64,000 bases of DNA. It comes from Artocarpus heterophyllus (taxonomy: Eukaryota > Streptophyta > Magnoliopsida > Rosales > Moraceae). Position 1 is the stretch's first letter; each line of letters starts with the position of its first letter. The position numbers and the translations under genes are program-made. Under the pieces are notes generated by a model. That model searched no databases, was not told the origin of the DNA, and saw nothing but the letters and a program-made list of their open reading frames with translations. The stretch lies in assembly GCA_025403435.1 (NCBI GenBank), contig CM046348.1, forward strand, positions 34,902,052 to 34,966,051. The letters run 5' to 3'. Shown here piece by piece: positions 34,301 through 45,576 of this stretch.

Positions 34301-35317
34301 TCGTGAGATATTTGACCCTTGTTTAGGTGTGGCAACTTGTTTGGCTTCCTTAGAGGGCTCAGTCTTTGGCTTGTTTGATGGAAATTCATCCTGTTTAGGG
34401 GCTGGTCTCCATGTGTGTTGAGGTAGCCGTGCTAGATCCCCTCCTAGCCATGTTTCTTTGCTCCATCTGTTGCTCCACTTTGATGGCTTTGTGCACCATA
34501 TCTGTCAGCTTCACATAATGTTGCATTTCTACCACATTTGCCATCTCACGGTTTAAACCATGCAAGAACCTAGCCATAGTGGCCCCCCTGTCCTCCACTA
34601 CATTAGCGTAGATCATGGCAACCTCCATCTCTTTATGATATTCATCAACACTCCTATTACCTTGTGTGAAGCGTTGGAGCTTGTTGTACAACTCCCTATG
34701 GTAGTAACTCGGGATGAATCATTTGCGTATGATTGCTTTCATTTCCTCCCATGTCTCAACAGATTGCTCTTTGTTTCTCCTTCTATCCTTCAACAACTAA
34801 TCCCATCAAGCAATAGCATAGTCAATGAATTCAATTGCAGCGAGCTTTACCTTTTTCAACTCGGAGTAGTTGTGGCAATCGAAGTCATCTCCATCCTCTT
34901 CTCCCACTCTAGAAACACCTAAGGATCATTTTTCCCTTGAAAGGACGAAATCTTCACCTTGATGCATCATAAGTTATCATCCCGGCTCTGCCTACATAGC
35001 CTATCTTCTTTATTCCCTAAACCACACCCAAACCTGCCCCGGTTATTAGGTGAATCATCAAACTCCTCCCAGTCATCATCATCCTCTACATCCCCCCATT
35101 GTTCACCATGGTGTACACGTCTAGGTTGCCTAATGGGACTATTTTGGCATTGCCCCCTAGGTGTTCCCTCTTCCAACCTATCCATTCTCTCATGAAAAGG
35201 TTTTAATTCAGCTCTTATCATCCATCCCAATTCCCCCATCAAAGCTTGTAATTATAGGTTGGGAATGGTTCGTTGTTGGGCCTCTTCGGTTGAATTATCT
35301 TCTTGATTGTGAGACAT
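34301..35317 (-). pseudogene. Gag of the minus family D element
   Basis: ATG at 35317 (MSHNQEDNSTEEAQQRTIPN, then a stop after NL). The ORF 35242-34967 has MMGELGWMIRAELKPFHERM and an acidic stretch (VEDDDDWEEFDDSPNNRGRF). The ORF 34691-34395 carries VDEYHKEMEVAMIYANVVED and the coiled-coil-like AIKVEQQMEQRN. The knuckle is decayed (QISHECPKKR keeps only His and the last Cys). Frames are broken at least twice. It is clearly a paralogue of the 3340-4570 gag. Confidence 0.85.
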
Positions 35318-37022
35318 GTTTTAGAGTCTGGAATATAATATTAGGAACCTCACAAGCATTCCCTATGTGTTTCACTCAAGAATGATTTACTCACACTTGT
35401 GTTTCACTCAAATTGGCTTTTAACTTAATGTTCTCATCGCTCTTACCTTTATCCACTCGTTGTGCCTTCTCAAATTCTTAATTAGGGTCAAGAAACACAC
35501 AAGATCCAAGCAGCAATTCAAACAAGCCAAACTCTACCTAAACAATCCACAAGATTTAACACGCAATACATAGAATGGCAAACAAAGTGATATGAACCCC
35601 GCCAACTAACGAGACCAGACCCAACACCAAATCTGGAATTTGAACCCCTAATCCCTGAAGAAACACGTTTGTTGAGCCTTGACCCATAATCTAGTGAGTC
35701 ACGAACCAAGAACCACGGATAGGAAGATGCCACACCTAGAATTTTAAGAACACTTAAAAACCCTAGATGATAAGTCAGTTTGTTGAACGCCACAAGATTA
35801 ATCTTCGTAAGTTCAAAGAGTCTTCTCAAGAAAACAAGAAGAACACAAGAAAAGCCTCACAAAATTCATGAATATGATCTGATTGATTAATTCTCAAAAT
35901 AACAAAGTGTTTACAATTATATGGGAATGATTTTCATCCCAAAAGAATCCCTAAGCGAAGGTTGACTTAGAAAATCCCTTAATTGGTGCTTTCTCATGTG
36001 AAATTGAGCCCTAAACTAACACAAAAGGAAAGTTTCTAATCTTATCCCTTAAAATGCGCCTAACCTAATCCAAAAAAGGAAAAATATCCAGGTTTGTTTT
36101 TATGCCTAACAAAACCAAATTTGACACTAAGAAATTACAAAAATTACATTAGCAAAACTAAATTGATGACGAAGCTCAAACTTGATGACATGGCACCCAT
36201 GTGTCCATCCAAAATAGGAAGGTTTCCTGAAATTACAAATCTGCCCCACAATGCACTAGAATCGTGCACATCATCAATGTGAATCTTCTAGAACCCTAAT
36301 CATCATGACTAGGCTCTCTTGAGATTGACTTGGGCCTATGCCAGGGCTCCATATATGTGACACGTTGCAAACTTGTTGAATGAGCCCGTTCAATGCTTCG
36401 TTGAATTGCTTGGCCTTAGATCTCGTGATTGGACCAGTTGAACGGCTTAATGGATCACGAACATGGCTCCTAACTTGTGCAGCTCCATTGCTTGCATCAC
36501 GAAGACTCAATAATAAGGATGCTAAGTCACAAGAACATGTAAAATGAGTAGTCAAATTTTGATATTTTTTTTTTTTTTTGCTATGGAGTAAAGAGTGTTT
36601 TGGGCTTATGGAACCCTATAGCAATGAAAACAAACAAAAAATTTAAGATGGGTCTCCAAATTTTTAATTTTTTTTGGGATCCTCTTGTTTTCTTTATTTT
36701 CTTTTCTTTTTCTTTCTTGTCTTTTCAGATCCCCCTTTTTTTTTGTTTGTAAAACTAGAATCAATACACAAATGAGCAGGTGTGCCCAAATAAATGAAAA
36801 ACAAATGGAAACAATCAAATTCAAATCAAGCGAAAACTAACTGACACAAGTATTTAAAGCAAACAAAATTAGCAAAATTTGAACAAGAAAAGGAAGGGAA
36901 GAATTCGTCCAAGAAACTCAGACCTTAAACTAGAATTTTTTTTGAGGACTCTAAATTCGGCTAAACAAGAACAAGAACATGAGATAAAGGATAGTAAAAC
37001 TTGCCTTGAAACCTAAGCTCTG
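35318..37022 (-). other. 5' leader of the minus family D element (with solo LTR D inside)
   Basis: Non-coding. Upstream of gag it keeps a variant of the shared block (35375-35348). Further up there is a long purine tract with GGATCC (36735-36655). The first part of the PBS (37022-37016) abuts the TRIM. A solo LTR D sits at 35588-36499. The frame 36824-36606 reads Lys/Arg-rich peptide from the purine tract, which I do not believe is a gene. Confidence 0.7.
35588..36499 (-). mobile_element. Solo LTR family D in the family D leader
   Basis: A 912-bp LTR from TGATGCAAGCAATGG at 36499 to GGGGTTCATATCA at 35588. The flanks CAAAG (35583-35587) and CGAAG (36500-36504) differ by one base and are read as a target duplication. 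No PBS or purine tract adjoins either end, so it is a solo LTR and not the element's own LTR. Its tail frame (36555-36274; GPITRSKAKQFNEALNGLIQ, ending VLEDSH) is open. Confidence 0.85.
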
Positions 37023-37360
37023 TGATATGAACCCACCTAACTTCACCCCAAAAGCTAGCTCGTGAGGGTAGGATTGTGAACCTATATATAACACCTAAGA
37101 CCACCCTCTCTAACTGATGTGGGACATATCATTCCCGACCCCTTTAGACTGCACGTCCTCATGCCAACTCCGTCATTAACCCACACGAGCGGCAGGGAAC
37201 CTTTGTACATGTGCCCACCGACCCGCAAAGGTTTGGCTCTGATACCATATGATTTGAACCCACCTAACTCCACCCCAAAACCTAGCTCGTGAGGGGAGAA
37301 TTGTGAACCCATATATATAACACCCAAGTCCACCCTCTCTAACCGATGTGGGACACATCA
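37023..37360 (-). mobile_element. TRIM-like miniature LTR retrotransposon with TSD CTCTG
   Basis: 338 bp with two near-identical terminal repeats, 37023-37131 (109 bp) and 37250-37360 (111 bp); on the minus strand each begins TGAT(A/G)TGTCCCACATC and ends TTCA(A/T)ATCA. Beside the right repeat is a PBS (TGGTATCAGAGCC, 37247-37235); beside the left one a purine tract (37146-37132, AAAGGGGTCGGGAA). The target duplication CTCTG is perfect (37018-37022, 37361-37365). There is no coding capacity. This matches terminal-repeat retrotransposons in miniature, which move using proteins of other elements. Two overlapping ORFs here are chance. Confidence 0.93.
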
Positions 37361-37373
37361 CTCTGATGCCAAC
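37361..37373 (-). promoter_or_regulatory. PBS of the minus family D element, split by the TRIM
   Basis: Joining 37373-37361 with 37017-37016 across the TRIM gives TGGCATCAGAGC, complementary to the initiator-Met tRNA 3' end apart from one base. The TRIM landed inside it, so priming of this element would be destroyed. Confidence 0.8.
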
Positions 37374-38320
37374 TGATATGGACCCTGCAGACTAACGCGA
37401 CAGGACCCAACCCCAAATCTGGAATCAAACCCCTAATCCCTTAAGACACATATTTGTTGAGCCTTGACCCGTAATCTAGTAAGGCATGAACCAAGAACCA
37501 CAGATAGGAAGATGCCAAACCTTGAATTGCAAGAACACTTAAAACTCTAGATAATAATTCAGTTTGTTGAACGCCACAAGTTTAATCTTGAAAAGTTCGC
37601 AGAGTCTTCTCAAGAAAATAAGAAGAACACAAGAAAACCTCACCAAATTCGTGAATGATAATCTGATTTCCTTTTTTTTTCAAATAGCAAAGTGTTTTTC
37701 AAATATATGGGAAACGATTTTCAGCCCAAAAAACCCCTAAGCGAATGCTGACTTGAAAATCCCTTGATTGGTGTTTTTCCCATGCAAAATTAAGCCCTAA
37801 AATCTGACTTTGCCAGCTATAATCCAACAGAAATAATAGAAAAGGAAAGTAGCTAATTTTATCCCTTAAGATGTGCCTAATCCATTCGAAAAAAAAGGAA
37901 AGTATCTAGGTTTGTTTTCATGCCTTCCAAACCAGATTTGACAACTAAGAAAATACAAAAATTACATTAGAAAAATAAATTGATGATGAGGCTCGGACTT
38001 GATGACATGGCACCCACGGTCGATCCAAAATAGGAAGGTTTCTCAAAATTATGAATCTAACAAATTGGCCCCACAATTTACTAGAATCACACACCATCAT
38101 CAATGTGAATCTTCTAGAACCTTAATAATAGTGACTAGGCTTTCTTGAGACTGATTTAGGCCTATGCTGGGGCTCCATTTATGTGTCACATCGCAAACTT
38201 GTTGAATGAGCCCGTTCAATGCTTCCTTGAAATGGTTGGCCTTCTTGTGATTGACCACTTGAATGGCTTAATGGATCACGAACATGACTCCTAACTTGTG
38301 CAGCTCCATCTTTTGCATCA
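37374..38320 (-). repeat. 5' LTR of the minus family D element
   Basis: 947 bp, from TGATGCAAAAGATGG at 38320 to AGGGTCCATATCA at 37374. It adjoins the PBS, so it is the true 5' LTR. It is inserted in a plus-strand Tekay-like integrase region (right flank ACAAC). The tail-coding part is recognisable but damaged (a deletion around TRSKAK). Confidence 0.87.
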
Positions 38321-38993
38321 ACAACCCACACTGTTGGAAAAGATTAAGTACAATCAAAGTTCAAACCCTAATTGTCATCAATTGAGAAATGCAATTGAGT
38401 TTGGAAGGGGACAAGATATTTAGATTTCAGATGATGGAATAATTAGGAGTGGGACTAGACCTTGTGTTCCAAAGAACGAAGGTGTTTTAAAGGAGACAAT
38501 GAATGAGGCCCATAATACTCCCTATTTAGTGCATCCTAGTACAAGTAAGATGTATAAGGATATAAAAGCTCGTTACTGGTGGCCATGAATGAAGAAAGAC
38601 ATTGTAGAATTTGTAAGAGAATGCCTCCCTTATCGGTAGGCGAAGGCTAAGCATCTAAAACTAGCTAGTACTTTGCAGCCTAGTGGCCGAGAATGAAGAA
38701 ATATATTCTAAAATTTGTAAGAGAATGCCTCACTTGTCAGCAGGTAAAGGTTAGACATCTAAAACCAGCTAGTACTTTACAACCATTGGAGATTCTGCAA
38801 TGGAAATGGGAAGATATTGCAATGAATTTTGTAACTAGTTTGCCAAAGATAATAGAAGGGCATGACTCAATTTGGGTGATTATTAATAGATTGACAAAAG
38901 CAGCTCATTTTCTTCTAGTCCATAAAACTTATTCTATAGTTAAATATGCACAGTTGTATGTGAAGGAAATCGTGAGGTTACATGGAGTACCTA
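38321..38993 (+). pseudogene. Integrase fragment of a Tekay-like gypsy element (plus)
   Basis: Reads CVPKNEGVLKETMNEAHNTP and HPSTSKMYKDIKARYWWP (38467-38585), then the HHCC region and, open from 38693 to 38991, FVRECLTCQQVKVRHLKPAS, WEDIAMNFVTSLPKIIEGHD and EIVRLHGVP. It is close to integrase of element B on the other strand. The zinc-finger part is duplicated in tandem (38580-38683 and 38684-38787, 104 bp each), which breaks the frame. It ends where the LTR of element B begins. Confidence 0.85.
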
Positions 38994-39390
38994 TGTAACA
39001 CCCACTTAATATAAATTTAAAATACATAATATACTGATATTAAGTGTTATTACTCTTAATTATTTACAATTATACTATTAAGCACATAAGGTTAATATAA
39101 AAATATGAGAAAATTTGAACCTTTATATAAGTAGAGTATAACTTTACTTTACAAACTTAAAATTGGCTGATGTTATATTTACAATATAATACAAATCTCA
39201 AAAATAAATCAGCCATATCAAAACTACAGCCTCGAAAGGCATTCAAAAGGAAGCAGTAGTGAAAAGTCCTAAAACAGGTCAACTTTGTTTATTTACACAA
39301 GTCCTTTGGTTCAAAGGAGAGAACCAGTCTACTACCTTGCATCCTACTACTAATGCTAAGAATTGTCATTATCAACATCACCATAACTAA

Positions 39391-40387
39391 TGATACGAAC
39401 CCCGCCAAGAACTGATGCGACCCTAACCAAAATTGGTTTCCAAGATCAAATTCCTAACCGGTTTTGAATGGAACCGCGACCCGATGCCTAACAAGAAGCA
39501 CGAACCTTGGTATGTGAGGACGCCACAATCAACTATGGATGGGCTGATTGATAAGTCTTGGTATGTGAAGACGCCATAATCAGCTATGGATGGACTGATT
39601 GATAAGTCTATGAATGCCATGGAATTTTTTGATAAGTTCGAATAGTTCGTTTTGGAACCAAAGAGAATTGAACCTCAAATTATGTGTTAAAACTTATTCC
39701 CCATTGAATGAAATTCGTTATAATATATAGGGGTTCCCCTATGCGAATTTTCAGCTCCTAATTGCCCATGGAATTTTGGGCAAATCAATTACCAAAACGT
39801 CTAATCTTAAAGCAAAGAAGTAAAGGTCATTTAGGAACCAAACAGAATTAAACCTCAAATTGTGTGTTAAAACTTATTCCCCATTGAATGAAATTTGTTA
39901 CAATATATAGGGGTTCCCCTATACGAATTTTTAGCTCCTAATTGCCCATGGAATTTCGGGCAAATCAATTACCAAAATGTCAAATCTAAAGCAAAGAAGG
40001 AAAGTTCCCTTAATGGCTTAAAAACCTTACAATAATAGAAATAACACAAACGCATATTTTTAAAAGAAAAAGGAAACAAGACATTAAAAGGTAAATAGCT
40101 GATTCTTCTCGCCACTTGTCGCCTCAAAACGGGAAAGTAACTGAAATGGAAATTACTCGTTCCCTTCTAGAGCTTGAATCATGTATTTGTTGGTCTAAAT
40201 GTCACATGCAATTCCCTCAATGGGCCTCCACGAAATAGCTTGAGCCCAAGTTGCTTGAATCAGCCTAATAAGTGTTTCTTTGAACTTCTTCGCATGAGCT
40301 CTCGTAACCGGACCAATGGGAACTTGAATTGGATATGAATATGTCTCATTCCACATGCTCTAGCCTGTGCTAACGATGTTCTCATCA
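39391..40387 (-). repeat. 3' LTR of family A element 4, with 180-bp internal duplication
   Basis: 997 bp against 817 bp in the partner LTR. The excess is a 180-bp tandem duplication (39651-39830, 39831-40010), whose two units differ at several bases. It also has the 51-bp duplication (39507-39557, 39558-39608) shared with the partner LTR and with the LTR at 63409. The purine tract CTCAAGAGGAGGGGAA lies at 40403-40388. Confidence 0.92.
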
Positions 40388-41399
40388 TTCCCCTCCTCTT
40401 GAGAGGGATTTGTCATCAAATCATCACCTGCATCAAAAGGACTTAGATTAGAAACATTGAAGGAGGCACTTACACCATACTCACCTAGCAAGTCTATCTT
40501 GTAGGCATTATCGTTGATCCTTTTGAGAATTTGAAAAGGACCGTCCCCTCTAGGCAACAGCTTCGATTTCCTTTGTTTCAGAAACTGTTCCTTCCGTAAG
40601 TGCAACCATACCCAATCGCCGGGCTTGAAGACGAGCTTGTGACGCCCTTTGTTGGCTTGTTTAGCATATTGTTTAGTTCTTCGCTCAATGGTGAGTCTTG
40701 CCTTCTCGTGTATCTGCTTAACAAGGTCAGCTTTTCTTTTTCTATCTAAATTCACATGCTCAGACAAAGGTAATGGCATTAAATCCAAAGGAGTTAAAGG
40801 ATTAAAACCATAAACAATTTCGAACGGTGATAATTGTGTAGCAGAATGAACAGATTGATATAAGCAAACTCAACATGTGGTAAACACTCCTCCCATTTTT
40901 TGATGCTCTTTTTAATGACAGCCCGTAACAAAGTAGACAAGGTTCTATTCACAACTTCTATTTGACCATCGGTTTGAGGGTGACAAGTAGTCGAAAATAA
41001 TAGCTTAGTCCCTAACTTAGCCCACAAAGTCTTCCAAAAGTAGCTTAAGAACTTGGTGTCCCTATCAGAAACAATTGTCCTAGGCATATCATGAAGTCTC
41101 ACAATTTTCCTAAAGAACAAATCAGCAACATTGGAAGCATCATCTGTCTTGTGGCATGGAATAAAATGGGCCATCTTGGAAAACCTATCCATGACCACAA
41201 CTATCGAGTCTCTTCCCCGTTTAGAGCTAGGCAAACCTAACACAAAATCCATCGAAATATCAATCCAGGGCTCACTAGGTATTGGTAAAGGGGTGTACAA
41301 ATCATGGGGCTGCACTCTGGATTTAGCTTGCCTATAAGTTACACATCTACCACAAAGCCTCTTAACATCTCGTTTCATATGTGGCCAATAGAAGAGTTC
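40388..41399 (-). pseudogene. Integrase of family A element 4
   Basis: The ORF 41378-40794 (194 codons) holds [18 protein letters not shown] (zinc-ligand Cys to Tyr), [58 protein letters not shown] and [10 protein letters not shown], where a frameshift occurs (about 40855). A second ORF, 40788-40360 (142 codons), carries the C-terminal domain ([40 protein letters not shown]) and crosses the purine tract into the LTR ([12 protein letters not shown]). The first part is nearly identical to element 3, including a stop before MKRD. Confidence 0.9.
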
Positions 41400-42833
41400 C
41401 TACAACATAGCCAAAGCCTTCATTACTCCAAAATGTCCCATCAATCCTCCCCCATGGGATTCTCTCACTAGCAAATCTCTTAATGAACAATTAGGCAGAC
41501 ATAATTTATTCTCCCAAAACAAGTATCCCTCATGCCTAAAGTACTTACCACTAGAAAATCTCTCACAGGCTTGATACTCAGTACTAAAGTCACGATCATC
41601 AACATATAACTCTTTAATATGTTCAAAACCCAGTAGTTTAGCATTAAGAATTGAGATTAAGACATACCTACGAGAAGGTGCTTCGGCAACGATGTTTTCC
41701 TTACCTTGCTTGTAGCGAATGACATACGAAAATGTCTCTATGAATTTCACCCGACGAGCATGCCTCTTGTTCAGCTTGTGTTGGCCCTTCAAGTGTTTCA
41801 GGGACTCATGATCAGTGTGAATCACAAACTCCTTAGGCCATAGGTAGTGCTGCCACGTCTTTAATGCCCAAACCAATGCATACATCTCTTTATCATAAGT
41901 TGGGTAATTAAGAGTTGCCCCATTCAGCTTCTCACTGAAATATGCTACTGGTCTCCCTTTCTGCATTAAAACAACACCAATTCCAACACCTGAAGCATCA
42001 CATTCAATCTCAAAAGTTTTGGAAAAAATAGGTAAAGATAACAATGGAGCATTAGTCAACTTCTCCTTGATTAATTGAAATTCCTTTTCTTGCTCTTTTC
42101 CCCATCTAAACCCAACATTATTCTTGATCACTTCAATCAGTGGTGCGGCTATAGTATTGAAATCTTTCACAAGCCGCTGGTAGAAACTAGCAAGTCCATG
42201 AAAACTCTGTACGTTTCCCACACTAGTTGGACTCGGCCACTCCTGGATGGCTCGCACCTTTTCTTCATCAACCTGTATACCTTGAGCACTAACAACAAAA
42301 CCAAGAAACACAAGCTTATCTATGCAAAAGTTACACTTCTTGAGGTTAGCATACAACTTCTCCTTTCTAAGCACATCCAAAACAGATTTTAAAAGTACTA
42401 CATGTTGGTCCATGTCTTTGCTATAAATGAGTATATCATCAAAATACACAACAACAAACTTGCCAATAAATGCACGTAATACATGATTCATTAAACACAT
42501 AAATGTACTTGAAGCATTAGTTAAACCAAATTGCATTACTAACCACTCATACAGTCCATATTTTGTCTTAAAGGCAGTTTTCCATTCATCACCCTCTTTC
42601 ATGCGTATTTGATGGTATCCACTTTTCAAATCAATTTTTAGGAACACAGAAGCACTATGCAGTTCATCCAACATATCATCTAAACGAGGAATAGGATGGC
42701 GATACTTTACCGTGATATTGTTAATGGTTCTGCAATCTACACACATCCTCCATGTCCCATCCTTCTTAGGCACGAGTAAGACTGGAACGGCGCATGGGCT
42801 CATACTTTCTCTCACGTACCCCTTTTTCATCAA
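41400..42833 (-). CDS. Reverse transcriptase-RNase H of family A element 4 (477-codon ORF)
   Basis: One uninterrupted frame with RT ([19 protein letters not shown] near residue 20; [37 protein letters not shown]; catalytic [10 protein letters not shown] near residue 130), connection ([19 protein letters not shown]) and RNase H ([38 protein letters not shown]), then the start of the integrase zinc finger, ending MKALAML at a TAG. It is part of a polyprotein, not an independent gene; a stop at 42834-42842 separates it from upstream. Some conserved residues are changed ([11 protein letters not shown] to [11 protein letters not shown]), so activity is doubtful. Confidence 0.9.
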   Translation of the reverse strand: MMKKGYVRESMSPCAVPVLLVPKKDGTWRMCVDCRTINNITVKYRHPIPRLDDMLDELHSASVFLKIDLKSGYHQIRMKEGDEWKTAFKTKYGLYEWLVMQFGLTNASSTFMCLMNHVLRAFIGKFVVVYFDDILIYSKDMDQHVVLLKSVLDVLRKEKLYANLKKCNFCIDKLVFLGFVVSAQGIQVDEEKVRAIQEWPSPTSVGNVQSFHGLASFYQRLVKDFNTIAAPLIEVIKNNVGFRWGKEQEKEFQLIKEKLTNAPLLSLPIFSKTFEIECDASGVGIGVVLMQKGRPVAYFSEKLNGATLNYPTYDKEMYALVWALKTWQHYLWPKEFVIHTDHESLKHLKGQHKLNKRHARRVKFIETFSYVIRYKQGKENIVAEAPSRRYVLISILNAKLLGFEHIKELYVDDRDFSTEYQACERFSSGKYFRHEGYLFWENKLCLPNCSLRDLLVRESHGGGLMGHFGVMKALAML

Positions 42834-43905
42834 CTCACTAACCTACCTTTGAAGCTCTTTTGTCTCCTTCGGGTTACTTTTATAAGCTGGCCGGTTTGGA
42901 ATGGAAGCACTAGGTACAAAATCAATCTGATGTTCTATTCCCCGCATTGGCAGTAAACCATCAGGCACCTCATCTGAAAATACATCCTCGAATTCCTGTA
43001 ATAGAGAAACAACAGAACTAGGCACCTCAAGTTCGTTAGTGTTTCAAAGCGCCTCTTTGTACAAAAGTACAATCATTGGCTGATTTGAAAACAAGGTCCT
43101 TTTAATTTCACTACCTCTCGCATAGAAGTTTGCTTTTCTCTCTGCTTTTCTCTCATTGGTTGATTGTGAATTATTTTCAGCCCTCTCAATTTTCTCTCCC
43201 TTGCTCTCTTTGCTTTCCTTTTTCTCGACCATCTCATCCTTTTTTCTCTCACTAGCTGAACTCTCTCTGTGCAATCCCACTCTTGATTTTTCTCTGCTCT
43301 TCATTTTTTTATCACTTTCTCTCTGTAAGCTCACTTGGTCTTCATAGACCTGTTTTGGTGTTAACAGAACATGAGTGATCATTTTTTGATTGTGAACAAA
43401 CGAGTACTTCTTGGTGAAACCATCATCTTTAACTCACCGATCAAATTGCCATGGTCTGCCTAATAACAAGTGCCCAGCTTGCATCGGAACCACATCGCAC
43501 AAAACTTCATCTTCATATCTTCCAATGTGAAAAGAAACTAACACTTGTTTATGCACCTTTACCTCACCATTATCATTTAACCATTACAATTTATATGGTC
43601 GAGGATGCTTAATTGTTGGCAGCCCTAACTTCTCTACCATGGTTGTGCTAGCAATGTTAGTACAACTCCCACCATCAATAATCACACTACATACCTTGTT
43701 TTGAACGTGGCACCTAGTGTGGAAGATGTTTTCCCGTTGCACCTCTTCATCTTCTTCTTTGGCTTGCACACTTAAAGCTCTCTTTGTGACCAACAATTCT
43801 CCTTGGACAATGCACTCCTCATCGTCGACATCCTCTAATGAAGGCATAGAATCGTTGTCTGAATCCTCATCGATTTCAATCTCTCCATTGTCCTGCATCA
43901 CCATA
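42834..43905 (-). pseudogene. Protease and linker of family A element 4
   Basis: Same frame as RT. The ORF 43904-43584 holds CSVIIDGGSCTNIASTTMVE at about 43685-43630. The charged linker (43382-43044; EKIERAENNSQSTNERKAER) leads to LFSNQPMIVLLYKEAL. The ORF 43025-42843 has VVSLLQEFEDVFSDEVPDGL just before RT. Stops near 43582, 43429, 43041 and 42840 interrupt it; no frameshift is evident here. Confidence 0.87.
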
Positions 43906-44982
43906 GCTCATTTGTTCGGACATTGGCTTGCTATGTGACCCCCGCCTTGACATTTAAAACATTTAATTTCATGATTCTGAGTGGTGGAAGAATCGGATTT
44001 ACCTTGACTCCCATGGCTGGCCACCTCTTATTTTTGCTCGGTCTTTGGCTTGGTGTTGGGTTGCTTCTCATCCTTCTTCCATTGGTTCATTTTCCAAGTG
44101 GATGTACTCAGGTTTGGCTAGGACGTGTGTTACTGCCCCTCCTCATAAGTTGATTCTCAATTTTAATAGCCATGTGCACCATGTCCTCCAACTCCACATA
44201 ATGTTGTAACTCAACGGCATTGTGAATATCTCGGTTCAAGCCCGCCAAAAACCTTGCCATTGTAGCCTCCCGATCCTCCTCTATATTTGCCCGAATCATC
44301 ATAACCTCCATCTCCTTATAGTACTCCTCTACACTCCGGTTGCCTTGCTTAAGATTTTGTAGTTTGTTGTACAACTCTCGATAGTAGTAAGTTGGTACAA
44401 ATCGCTTCATCATCATGGTCTTCATCTCTTCCCATGACTCAATAGGTCACTCTCTATTTCGTCTCCTGTTTATAACAAGCTGATCGCACCAAGTAATAGC
44501 AAAATCAAAAAATTCAATAATAGCCAGTTTTACCTTCTTCGCCTCGAAATAGTTTTGGCAGTCAAAGACGAACTCCATTTTCTTCTCCCATTCTAGGTAC
44601 GCTTCTGGATTGGATTTGCCTTGAAATGATGGTATCTTCATTTTTATGCCTCTGAAACTATCATTTCTCGGTTCCTAACTCCTCTATCTTGTCCAAATCT
44701 TTGGTGACTACCCGCTGAATCTTCTCCTTCGTCAAACTCTTCACCATCAATCCTGTAGTAGTCATCAACCACTCCTCTAACCGAAACCCTTTCCCACCTA
44801 CGTGCATGAGGAACATGTTGTGGTTCCACACGTGCGTTTTCTATCTGGTCTATCCTCTCATGAAGCTGTCCTAACTCTCCCCTCAACAATCGCCTCATCT
44901 CCCCCATCATCGTTCACATAAGAAGTTTTGGATCTGCTGCACCTAAGGTACCCTCAATAGTGTTCTTGCTGTTGTTTGACAT
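43906..44982 (-). pseudogene. Gag of family A element 4
   Basis: ATG at 44982 (MSNNSKNTIEGTL-like). Segments lie in changing frames: 44910-44644 (MMGEMRRLLRGELGQLHERI), 44641-44447 (MKIPSFQGKSNPEAYLEWEK) and 44425-44108 (MKRFVPTYYYRELYNKLQNL; VEEYYKEMEVMMIRANIEED). The knuckle CFKCQGGGHIASQCP at about 43965-43920 keeps its zinc ligands. Short indels (near 44825, 44640 and 44115) break the frame. Confidence 0.88.
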
Positions 44983-45576
44983 TTTTTTTTTTTGCAAAAC
45001 AAAATATGAAACAATGCAAAGGACCTTACCACACTCCCTTACGTGTTTCACTCGTGAAATGGTTCACTCAATTTCACTCATGTTTACACTCAATACTTTC
45101 AGCTTTTGTCCACTCTAATGCTCTCGCCTCTTTACCTTTTTTCACTAGTTAGTTCTCACTTAGTTCCTATAAAACTAGTCAAATCAATATCAAAATTTCC
45201 TTGACAATTCACAAATAGTTTACCAAGGAGGCTTAGATTAGAAACAAGACTATAACAGGAATAGATAGTTTAGGCTTTCAGAAATCACACCCAAAAGGAA
45301 CGAAATTTGAGCAAAAATTGTTAGGTCTATGCAGCGAATTCAATTTCGGATTCCTTAAATGATGAATAATAAGAATCTAAAAACATTTTTTTTTCGGATC
45401 CTCTTGTTTTTCTTGTTTTCCTTTTTTTTTCTTTTTTTTTTCTTTCTTTTCTTTTTGGATCTTTTTTTTTTAACCGACTTTGATAATAGAAATCAAAACT
45501 CACGAATAACTGAAACAAACATAAACTAAGAGAATGGATAAGCAAAACCTGATTAGAACCTCGCTCTGATACCAAA
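44983..45576 (-). other. 5' leader and PBS of family A element 4
   Basis: Non-coding. The conserved block lies at 45051-45028. A long purine tract with GGATCC at each end is at 45465-45388. The PBS TGGTATCAGAGC at 45574-45563 is perfect and sits two bases from the LTR. The frame 45584-45327 would read a Lys/Arg-rich peptide from the purine tract; I do not treat it as a gene. Confidence 0.82.

Larger units (their letters stand above)
23481..38320 (-). mobile_element. Family D CRM-like gypsy element (minus), opened by four insertions
   Basis: Minus-strand order: 5' LTR D (38320-37374), PBS, leader, gag, protease, RT, RNase H, integrase, then a break at 23481, where the family E element lies. 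The host sequence can be closed up across a solo LTR C (24187-25010), a complete family A element (25781-32429), a solo LTR D (35588-36499) and a TRIM (37023-37360). The first two closures restore known protein order, and all four have direct repeats at the edges. It is an old, inactive element acting as an insertion substrate. Confidence 0.85.

Noticed and set aside
37235..37247. tRNA gene suggested by tRNA-like bases
   Set aside because: Only the 13-bp complement of the tRNA 3' end is present; it is a primer-binding site.
37082..37361. Two overlapping minus-strand ORFs of 83 and 61 codons in the TRIM
   Set aside because: They translate the TRIM terminal repeats in two frames and have no conserved-protein look.
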